DNA from: Longicatena caecimuris
Lineage (GTDB): Bacteria > Bacillota_I > Bacilli_A > Erysipelotrichales > Erysipelotrichaceae
Reading direction: 5' to 3'
Assembly: GCF_004341945.1 (NCBI RefSeq)
Contig: NZ_SMBP01000005.1
Coordinates: 62,001 to 126,000 of the forward strand
Length of the DNA: 64,000 nt
Positions within the stretch are counted from its first letter, which is position 1, and each line of letters opens with the position of its first letter. The position numbers were made by a program, and so were the translations under genes. Positions 44,245 to 55,300 of this stretch are shown in pieces. The notes beneath the pieces were generated by a model. That model saw nothing but the letters and a program-made list of their open reading frames with translations. It made no database searches and was not told the origin of the DNA.

Positions 44245-46344
44245 TCAATGCTCCATCTTCACTTTCTTCCGCAATGCCACAAGAGCTCCTATACTTCCTA
44301 TCATCGCGATTCCTATCAGTACATAGATTCCTGCTCCTCCGGTGATCGGTATCCAAAAATGCTTATCATTGTATACCACCATATGCAGCTCGTCATTCTC
44401 TCCTACCTTCTTCGTCTCAATCTGGATCTGCTCATTCCCTTCGCTTTGGCCATACTCCTTCTCGTTTATCTTCACCATCAGCTTCCCTGTTCCTTCTTCT
44501 CTTGTGATCTCGATCTTGATGACCCCTTCCATGAGTAGATAGCCTTTTGGTGATTGTGTCTCTTTCAGATAGTAGGTTCCTGCTCGCACATTTTCAATCA
44601 TGCACTTCTCTTCCGTTTCGCTCTCATAGCTTGCGATCGCATTCGTCAGTTCTTTATCCCTATACAATGTGAACTTCGCTCCTGCTATTCCTTCCTTTTC
44701 GCGATTTGCCTTCTTCAGATATAGATCGATCGCTTTCGGTGTATACTCATTCGTATATAAGAATTGGATGTTCTTTTCTAATACTTCTTCCTGGGCCTCT
44801 GTCTTGATGGTGTATTCCACATTCGTCTGTTTCTCTTCTACCTTATACGTTTCTTTTTGTTTCAGCTCCCTAAATAGTGCGGTCTGATTTCCTTTTATCT
44901 GAAATTCACCTGCTTCATTCGTCTTATAGGTGCTTTCAGAATCACCGAGCGCTATGACATAGTTCGCATTCTTGACAGCTTCGTATACGTCTCCGTTCTT
45001 TCTGCTCAACACAAAGGTGAACTTGATATCATCCATCGGTATCTCATCCGTCTTATTCTCGATCAGCTTCGTTACCGATAAGATTCCTTCTTCCTTCATC
45101 TTTTCATTGACGAACGGCAATATCTCTACATTATCGCCTACGACCTTGTTCTCATAGCCTTCATTGCTTACCGGTGTCTTTTGGATATAGCCTGGTTTTA
45201 CTATTTCCTGTACATCATACAGGATCCCCGGTGCTATCCCTAAGAACATGGCAGTCTCATTCGCTTTCAAGGTGAAATGTCCATTCTCATCGGTTGTATA
45301 GGTTACATTATCTACACGTTTTCCACTCACACTATCATACAGTACATACTTTGCATTGCTCCATGCCTTCTTCATATGATCCATCAACAAGAACGTAAAC
45401 GTTTCTTCCGATGTGCTCTTATCGCTCATTGTCTTATTGACCCCAAAGGAAGCGATCGCATTCGTATATTGTACTGCTGTTACCGGTGCCTGTGTCGCTC
45501 CGCTTTGTTTTACATCTCCCAATACTCGCCAACCTTCTGCGTTTTCCTCAACGACCTCATAGTCCACATCTGCCTTGACTTCCTTAAAGACAGCACTCTG
45601 TCCGCCTTTTAAGGTAAACCTGCCGTTTTCATCGGTTCTTGCTTCTTTCACTTCTTCGCCAGTATTGCTATCCTTGATCGTATATGCCTCATCCGCATAT
45701 GCTTTCCCTTCCAGCTTCAAGGTAAAGTGAAAGCTATCTTCTCCATCATATACATAACCTTGTGGAAAGGAGATATGCTTTGTTACGATCAGATCCGTTG
45801 TCTTCTGCTCAACATATGGCATATACAGATTCACAAATTCAACTCTGGCACCATCTGGTTTGATCGTACCGATGGCAGAGGTCCCCGCTGCCGGAGAAAC
45901 CTGTTGAAAGTTTTCTTGCGGCAGCTCCAAGATCTCATAGGATACCCCATTGCCGACATACTCAAATTTTGCAGTATAGCCACCATATAAGGTAAAGTTT
46001 CCATTACGATCGGTCATGAAAGGTATCTTATTGGTTGTTTCTGAAGATATCGTACCATCCTGATGATTGTATACCTCATCACCGTTTTCATTAAACACAC
46101 GGTATTGTTCCTTATTGGCAAGCTTTTCATTTAGCTTCAATACGAATTTGAAAGCTACATCCTTTGGTACCTCATAGCGATCATCAGCACTTTCCACATG
46201 CTTGGTGATAAAGAGGTCAGGAGTCTTATTCTCTTCATTGGTAAAGGTCACTCTCGTTGTTTCCTCTGCCTGTATAGCTTGCGTACCTGCGACCATACAG
46301 AAAGCAGCAAGCAATAGTACGCTGATTCGTTTTATATATTTCAT
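44245..46344 (-). CDS. SpaA-type pilin-like surface protein with IPITG sorting signal
   Basis: 699 residues: signal peptide (1-28, ending IQAEE), four or five repeated Cna-B/SpaA-like domains marked by F-x-F-x-L...DENGHFTLKANETAMF and E-box-like ends (YDVQEIVKPGY; YYLKETQSPKGYLL), then IPITGGAG, a membrane helix and RKKVKMEH. Repeated lysine/asparagine/glutamate pillars suggest self-formed isopeptide bonds. The start ATG at 46344 overlaps the adhesin stop (ATGA). It is probably a basal or anchoring pilin for the shaft. Confidence 0.85.
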   Translation of the reverse strand: MKYIKRISVLLLAAFCMVAGTQAIQAEETTRVTFTNEENKTPDLFITKHVESADDRYEVPKDVAFKFVLKLNEKLANKEQYRVFNENGDEVYNHQDGTISSETTNKIPFMTDRNGNFTLYGGYTAKFEYVGNGVSYEILELPQENFQQVSPAAGTSAIGTIKPDGARVEFVNLYMPYVEQKTTDLIVTKHISFPQGYVYDGEDSFHFTLKLEGKAYADEAYTIKDSNTGEEVKEARTDENGRFTLKGGQSAVFKEVKADVDYEVVEENAEGWRVLGDVKQSGATQAPVTAVQYTNAIASFGVNKTMSDKSTSEETFTFLLMDHMKKAWSNAKYVLYDSVSGKRVDNVTYTTDENGHFTLKANETAMFLGIAPGILYDVQEIVKPGYIQKTPVSNEGYENKVVGDNVEILPFVNEKMKEEGILSVTKLIENKTDEIPMDDIKFTFVLSRKNGDVYEAVKNANYVIALGDSESTYKTNEAGEFQIKGNQTALFRELKQKETYKVEEKQTNVEYTIKTEAQEEVLEKNIQFLYTNEYTPKAIDLYLKKANREKEGIAGAKFTLYRDKELTNAIASYESETEEKCMIENVRAGTYYLKETQSPKGYLLMEGVIKIEITREEGTGKLMVKINEKEYGQSEGNEQIQIETKKVGENDELHMVVYNDKHFWIPITGGAGIYVLIGIAMIGSIGALVALRKKVKMEH

Positions 46345-49300
46345 AATATCATGCCCCTTCTCTGTGATGGTTGCCATTCGATAGTAGCATCATAAGCTCC
46401 CCAAGGAGAACCTAAGATTTCTCCTTCAAATTTACCTTGAATGATGATTTTTTCAAGATTGTCACACCTTAAGAATGCATAATTTCCTATGCTTGTTACT
46501 GAGTCTGGGATTATTAAATCTCCTGTGAATCCACTACACCAAGAGAATGCAGAATCACCTATGCTTGTTACTGTGTTTGGAATTATTAAATCACCCGTGA
46601 ATCCGCTACAATCATAGAATGCCTTATTTCCTATGCTTGTTACGGAATTTCCAATTGTCAATGAGCCTGTGAAGCCGCTACAATCAGAGAATGCAGATTC
46701 TCCTATCCTTGTTACGGAATTTGGTATTACTAAATCTCCTGTTAATCCTTTACATTCATAAAAGGTAGAATTCCCTATTTCATTTACTGTTTCAGGGATA
46801 TCAATTGTCGTTAAGGATGTACAATTATAAAATGCACCCTCACTAGCATAATACATTGGCGAATAATCGCATTTTATACTTATTAACTTATTTGGTAATT
46901 TAACGAATTCTAATGAAGTACAATTAGAAAATGTACCACTTTCAATTGTTTTTACTTCATCAGATATTGACACATTTATTAATCCTTTGCATCCTTTAAA
47001 TGCTGATGCGCCTATACTTATAACAGAGTTTGGAATTGTTAATGCGCCTGTAAAACCTTCACAATAACGGAATGCAGAACTTCCTATGCTTGTTACTGAA
47101 TTTGGGATTATTAATGAGCCTGTGAAACCTTCACAATAAAGGAATGCAGAACTTCCTATGCTTGTTACAGAATCTGGAATTGTCAATGAGCCTGTGAAGC
47201 CTTTACAATAAGAGAATGCATCATCTCCTATGCTTGTTACTGAATTTGGAATTACTAATGAACCTGTGAAGCCTTCACAATAAGAGAATGCCTCACCACC
47301 TATGCTTGTTACTGAATTTGGAATTACTAATGAATCTGTGAAGCCGTTACATCTTTTAAATGCAGATTCTCCTATGCTTGTTACGGAATTTCCAATTGTC
47401 AATGATCCTGTGAATCCACTACAATCAGAGAATGCAGAATCTCCTATATTTGTTACCGAGTCTGGAATAATTAATGAGCCTGTGAAACCTTTACAATTAT
47501 AGAAAGCAAAATTTCCTATGCTTATTACTGAATCTGGAATAGACAAATCTCCTTTAAAACCCTTACAATTATAAAATGCTGAATTCCCTATATTTTTTAC
47601 GTTATTGCCAATTGTCAAAGTTTCGTCAAATCCCATACAATTATAAAATGCATATACACCAATATATGTCACCGTATTAGGTATAATAAGCTTTCCTTTC
47701 AATTTACTACAACCATAAAATGCAAAATTTCCTATTTCTTCAACTGTATTAGGTATATTAACAGTTGCTAAGGAAGTGCAATTATAAAACGCTCCTTCAT
47801 CTGCATTATCTTTATTAGTGTTATAATAACCTTCAATTTTAGTTAATTCATCTGACAATCTTAAAGATTCTAACGAAGTACAGCCAGAGAAAGTCCCATA
47901 ATTAATAACTTTAACACTTTGAGAAATTTCCACTTTCTTTAAACCACTGCATTTTTTAAAAGCATAATTACCTATACTAGTTACAGAATCAGAAATAATT
48001 AAATCACCTGTTAATCCTTTACATCCATAGAATGTGTATCTTCCTATACTTGTCACTGAATTTGGAATATTCAAATTACCTGATAATCCTTCACATTGAT
48101 AAAATGCTTCATCACCAATGCTTGTTACTGTACTAGGAATAGCAAGATTATTTACCAAACCACTACAATTGTAAAATGAACAATTTCCGATTTCATTTAA
48201 CTTAGAAGGTAATTGAATCTCTTTTAAAGATATACAATTATAAAACGCTCCATCTTTATAATAGGTTCCAACAGTATTCATTGGTCCTTTAATAGATGTT
48301 ATTGTTTCAGGAATATTAACCTTTGTGATAGAACTACAATTGCTAAACGTACCCATTAATATAACATCTAAACTATTTGGAATAGTAACCTCACCCGTTA
48401 TATTAACACAATCTGAAAATGCATTCGGTCCTAGACTATTTATGTTAGAACTTATACTTAACGTACCATCAAAACCTTTACATTTGGAAAACGCATGAGT
48501 TCCAACGCTTTTTACTGAATCGGGAACAATTAAATCACCCGAAAAACTAGAGCATCCTTGAAAAGCATATTCTCCAATGTATGTTACAGAATTTGGTATG
48601 ACTAAAGCACCGGTCAAATTACTACATTCACGAAAAGCACTCCCTCCTATTATTATGACGGAATCAGGAATGACCAATTCCCCGCTTAATCCTGTACAAT
48701 TTGAAAATGCCTGACTACCAATAGAGGTTATAGTATTTGGTATCTTAACACTAGTTATATCTGTGTTATATTGATAAGCTGCAAATCCTATTTTTGTTAT
48801 AAAATATGGATAATTATTCTTAATTATGATTTCCGGTATTTCTACATTCCCTTTATTTAATACTATAGGTTTTCCTGTAATTGCATCTACAACACCATTA
48901 TCGACCATGCTAGATGTTAGTTCAATCGTTCCAGCTATGTTTAAAGCCTTATTTTTTTCTATTACTTCACCCGTTTTCTTGTCTGTATATGTGAATTTCA
49001 AATTAAAGACAGTTCCACTATTAGGTATAATTGTTTGATCTATTTCATATTCATCATTCGATAGTTGCTTTGTCATTTCATCAGAATAGATAGCTGTTAC
49101 TTCAAAATCATCTTTATCTATTTCACTTCCTTGCATAAAATATTTTTTATTAGTATTAATAGATAAATTAGAAAGGATGATTGGTGCCCTTCCTTGGATG
49201 ATCATAGCATTATCAGATAATTTTTTGGTATTCTCGTCATTTCCAGATATACCCGTTAATATATATGGGGTATCCTGTTTCTCATTCACTAGCCAGATCG

Positions 49301-52300
49301 TTCCATCTGCTATTTCTAGGCGTGTAAATTGATTTCCTTTCAGCTTGATCTCACCTGTGATGCCTGTATTGCCTTTCCCGATCTCTTCATTGCTCTTGCT
49401 ATCATAGATCCCATAATCTATATTGGTTCCTATCCGCGTTTCCAAGATTTCATCTATTGATTCGATCGTTTCTATCTTTGATTGCATCACTTGTTTCAAT
49501 GTAAACGTAAAGTCTTGATTGCTTTCTACATCTAGCTCTTTCGCTATCTCTATCGTTGTCGTTCGATTGCTATTGACGAATGTATTCGCATCTTTGATAT
49601 CTAAACTGCCATTATAGCTTTCTGCTAGTCCGATATAGCCTGATAACATTCCCCATTCTTTATCGCTTTCTTCTATCAGTTCTCTGATACGATACGTCCC
49701 TTCTTCTACCTTGCTTGGATTGATCTTTACATCCTCATCCGTAAAGTAGACGATCGGATATCCTTGTTCTGTCTTTTCAACGACGATCTTTCCATCTTTT
49801 TCTGTGACCTGTGACTGCTTATCGATCCATCCGCTATCATCTCCAACAATATAACGTACTTGTTCTGCTGGATTCCATACCTTTCCATCATAGCGTTCTA
49901 CCTGATATACCAATCTTGCTCCTGTTGCTACTTCATTCGATCCTAGATGCATCTTCTTCTGGATCGATGATTCCTGGTTTCTTCCAACGACCTCATTCTT
50001 TATGATCGCTAATGGACGATCTCCTACCGTACCACTAATCGCTTCATCATTCTTTGGATCTTGTTGCGAGATTTCTATGAAATTACTGCCTTTCTTATAG
50101 AGCTTATGCTGATCCTTCTTATCTTCACTTAAACGATATCGTACATCCTTATCCAACGTATCTACAATGACTTGTTGCCAAGATTCCAGTTGTATAGTAT
50201 CCCGACCATACCAATATTTACTGCTTATCTTTCCGGTCAAGGTATTTATGACCTTAAAAGTACTACTAGATGATGGAAAAGTTTCCCACTTACCAGACGC
50301 ATTTATCCTTTCCAGCTTTAATGTTACCTTCTCATTGGCACGTGCTGTTGCGTTTGTCTTAAGTTCCTCTACGTATGCAGCTCCTGCTCCATTGTCTTCT
50401 TCTCCTGCTACATATTCCTTGCCGATTATTAAAGTGTTATCCGTTCCATTGATGATGGTTACTTTTGATCCTCCTTTTTCAATTATACCCTCTGCCGCTT
50501 TTCCTTCTGTTGGATAGATCTGTGGATATTGGGTGTCTTCTTCCTGCAGTTCCTGTACAGTATACTTCGTACCTGCTCTTCCGATTCCTTCAAAGACTGC
50601 GGTCTGATTGTTCCTGATCGTGAATTTTCCTTCAGCATCGGTTTTTGATATTTCCAAGATATTTCCATTCTGCATGAGCGTATAGTCTTGATCTTTATAT
50701 AGTTCTCCATTAACCTTGATCTGCATCGTAAATTCTGTTTCATTGATCTCTGTGATCTTATCCGCACTCATTCCTGTTGAATCATAGGTTACTATCTTGG
50801 ATACGCTTAATGGGCGTAACAGATAATCATTCACGATCACTGCATCGCTTTTTAATGCATACAGTGGTATGGTTCCTTCTGCTGTTCCTGTGATCGGTTC
50901 ATAATCATCGCTTTCATCTTCATCGATCTCTATGATCTTAAACTTCGTTCCTGCTTCAAAACCTTTGATCTTTACGGTCTTTCCTGCTATTACAGCGCTA
51001 AATCGACCTTCGCCATCGGTTCTTCCCTTTGTTTCACTTTCTGTTCCATCCTCATTCAGGATGACCCATTCTGCATCCACGAATGGTTCTCCATTGCTCT
51101 CTACTTGAAAGGTGAAGGCCTGCTCACATTTGTCCGCTTCTTGATGTTTCAACTCTTTTGTCAGATATACATCTTTCCATTTATAGTAGTTGGTAATTCT
51201 CGCCGTGTTTCCTTTGTTTACCATTATTCCATTGACTGTTGTATCATCACTAAACCAGTCATCACCTGTTTGCATTTCTTCGATCTCATAGCTTGTTCCT
51301 TCTCCTCCTGGGAACAAGGCGATGATATCGTTCTTATGGATGTTGAATTCACCGTTCACATTCGTACTTCCTATTCCTAGTTTCTTAGGAACGCCTCCAT
51401 CTAATCGCACGCTGTCTACTAGCCAGTATTCTGCATTTGCTAAGGCTTTCCCTTCTGCGCTTGCCTTGAAGGTGAAAGTGTCCTTGCTTACATCCATATC
51501 CTTTCTATATCCTTCTAATTTCTTTTGAATATATAACACCGGGCGATATGTATTCTTATATGTCCTTATCTGGATCTCATCCTGTTCCTTTATTTCTGTT
51601 TCTACTTTCCAGAATGGATTTTCTTCTTCCTCTACCGTTAACTGATTCTTATCCTTCACCTGGAAGACTGCTTTCTCTTCCGCATGCAGATAGAAGCTTC
51701 CGTCTGCTTCCGTCGCATAGACGCGATTCGTTCCCTGACGTTCCCAAGTTCCATCTATCTTCTTGAATAGCTGATATTCTTGTGTGGCATAGCTAGATCC
51801 ATTATAGCTTGCGATAAAACGGAACTCTTCTCCTTTCCTGCTTTCTGGTACCTTTCCTTTATATTCCTTTACGATCTCTACGGTTTCCGGATCATGCTGT
51901 GTCACCTGTACCGAGTTCCCTATTACCGTTTGCTTGATCTTCGTCTCTTCTGTTTCTGAATAGAATCCTGTATTGTTATAGGCATAAGATGCTGGTCGGT
52001 CTCCCTTGGCCGTATTGCTATGTTCTGCATCTTCTCTTGACTCGTCTTCCTCTGGTGATACCATATGGATCTGGAAGCTTATTGATCCCATCTCCTTTAT
52101 CGCAAATCCTTCCTTCCTCAGATCTACCGCTACCGCCTTTACCTCTTTCAGCTCTTTCTTCCAGCTGCTTGCCTCGATCCAACCATTCTCTTCCGTCAAT
52201 ACGCTGCTTGGATCTTCTGCTTCTTTCGTTATCCTTGCATCCCTTTTTTCATTATAATAGATGACCGGCTTTGCTCCCGCTTTCTCCAACGCTGTCGTTA

Positions 52301-55300
52301 TCACTCCATCAAAGCTTCCATACCACCAGTTTTCTTCAAAATCTTCCTTATGTTCCTTGCTTGACAGATGGTTCGGTGCATCCTCCAACAGATCATATAC
52401 GACGATGTTCTTTAGCGTTCCCTTCGCATTCTTTACCGTGATCTCATAGGTATAGCCTTCTTTGGGCTCTACGATTGCACTCTTCGTATAGATGCCAAAT
52501 CGATCATCATCTGCTCGTACATCCTTCACGATCTCACTGCTCGATGCTATCGCCATATCATCATAGATCGATGTGCTTGCATACAGGACGGTCTTTTCTT
52601 CAGTATTTCCATCATTATCAATATCACTTCCAAAGATCTGATATTCTTCCTTCATCCCGCTTGGATACGCTTGCCCATTATCCTTCATGACCTCGTTGTC
52701 CTGCCCTAATAATGCCGTATCATCCTTCTGTGCAGGCATGAAGGCTGAGATGTTCGTTGCGGCATTGCAGATATCGATATCCTTCCAGTCATAATAGGCT
52801 CCAAAGCTGATCCCCCAGCCTTCCATCCACAGCTGATCGCTTCCATAGCTGGTCAGGACCGTTGGATCTTCTCCTTCATAGTGTACATGGAATCTTAACA
52901 TCGTCCTTCCGCTGTTCTTATAGTTCGTGATGATATCTTCTTTTGAGTCGAGCGTTACCCTTACCTGTCCGCTGTCCCAGGTCTTCTCTTGTCTTACGGC
53001 TCCTTGATCTGTGCTCTTGACCCTTCCTGCCTTGATATCTACGCTAGGATCATATTTTACCCCATATGGCAATAGGTCATAGAAGACGACTTCCTTTCTT
53101 CCCGGTTGCTGTGCCTTTCCTTCCTTCAGCTTTTCGACGACCTCTCTTCCATATACCTCATAGCCATCATATGCCATGATGTTATACTTCAGATTGACCC
53201 TTCCATTTACCGGATCGTTCCAATTCGTTCCATACTTATATGATCTTGCATGCTTGTCTGCTGAGTACAATTGAGCATATGCATTATCACGGATCAATAG
53301 GTTTCCATCATATAGTGCTTCCGTCAGTTCCTTTAGTCCCGGCTCTGCATAGTTCGTCGTTCCGCTTGTGGTATCCGTTACAACATATTCTGTTTCTCCA
53401 TCCTGCAGCTTTTCTGTCATGACACCTGCGATGTTTTCCAAGGTCAGGTTCTGACCTTCCTCTTCTTCCTTGATGAGAGCATTGAAGATCGGTGAATCAT
53501 GCCTGATCGTTACCTTCACATCGATCGTACAGGTCGAATGATAGTTTACAGATTCATGTTCTACCTTTACCCTCCATGGCCTTCTTGCTAGCTGTTCCTT
53601 GCTAAAGGTATAGCTCATGCTTCCGCTATCCTTCCATGCAACTTCTTCTACTTTTTCCCAACCTTTCTCATCTGCATGTTCGCTTGGTATTTCATACATC
53701 GCATAAACGATCATGCTTCCTGATTCTTCCGGTGCTGCGGTTTCATCTTCCCATGGATCATAGCCGGTATCTTTCTGCTGGATGGTTACCTGATTATAGT
53801 AATAGTCTTTACTGTCAAGGATCTTATGGCTCGTTGATGTCCCGGTATTTGGATAGACATAGATGAAATCATCCACCGTCGTCATCTTATAGGCAGCCCC
53901 TTCGATCCTTTCTCCCAGCTTATTTTCTTCATTCGTGACATGATGTGTCATCTTATAGCCTCTGGTCAGACTGTTTACATGGAATGGTATATTCCCCATA
54001 TCCTGTCCATTTTTACGATTTGCCTTGAAGACCTCTACCCATCCTCGATAGGTATCTCCTCCTGTCTTATTGACTCCTACTGCATCATTTGGATATTTCC
54101 ATTCATAATCCACATACTTCCAATTTGCTGTGCTTTGCTTTGTTTGCACACTATCCCTTAGATCTGCCGGTTCTGCGATCACATCTACATTATTTACAAA
54201 TTCTCCGCTTGGTTCTGCCCCATCCTTTGGATATGCCGTAACAGCGATGATGGAAGTTGAACTTGACTTAGCTCTTTTTCCCTTATAGATCTCATGATAT
54301 CCCTTATATTTGCTACTGGAAGAAAGCTGATAATCAGAATCATATCCTACCAGCTCACCATCCGTTCCCGGTGTTTCCTTCAGATAAAGGTTCCATGGCT
54401 GTGTGGCACTCATATCGATATTTATTTTCCATGCCACAAAATAATAATCATCAAAATTATCCAGATACTTTTGATCGACCTTAGCTACCGTCTTTTGCAG
54501 CTGTTTCTTCGTATAGATTCCCGGATAATAGCTCTTTCCTGTCGTATAAGGGCTTTTCTTTACGTTCGTAAGATTGATCTGTGTATCGATCGTTCCTTTT
54601 AACGGTGTGGTTTCTTTTACTTCGGATCCTTCCCCCTTCTTTACCGTGATCCTCGGTGTCAAACTCCAGCTTGTTCCATCCTCGATCTGCATGATCTCGA
54701 TGTTCTTATAGAGCACCTGAAAGGCTACATTGGACCCAGCAACAATATCCTTGTAATTAAAGAAAACTAATTCATTGGTATTTTCATCTAGATAATAATT
54801 AAATGGTGTGATCTTACTTGCTACCGGGTTCTCCTTGCTTCCTTCCGGAATGGCTATGCTGTTTGGCATGATCTTTTTTCCATCACGATCGATCAATAAA
54901 GCTGCCGGTATCCGGATCTCTACATCATTCGCCGCAAGATCTCGATTATTATGAAACTCCATCTGATATTTCAGATTGAAGTCATTCTTTTTTTCTATTT
55001 GATAGCTATCACTTTGTCCTACATAATACGCATGAAAGGTCCAATCCTCTACATCCAGCACTTCATTCAGGGCCTTGATCAGATCGCTATCTGCTCCATA
55101 AGCTGCACCTACTTGGGTTGCTGCCAGCTTATGCAATTGGGGAATGCTCTTGCTTGTTTCTTCTTGCTTTGTGGTTTCTTCCTTTGCTGTTTCTGTTTGT
55201 TTTTTCACTACTTCTTGTTTGCTTGTTTCTTTATTTTCTGTTTCAACTTTTATTTCCTTACTTGCTTCAGTTTTTGATCCATTCTTCGTTTCTTCTGGTT

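Noticed and set aside
46430-48770. Regular short repeats as a CRISPR array
   Set aside because: The 69-bp units encode leucine-rich repeats in an intact frame; there are no fixed palindromic repeats with unique spacers and no cas genes.
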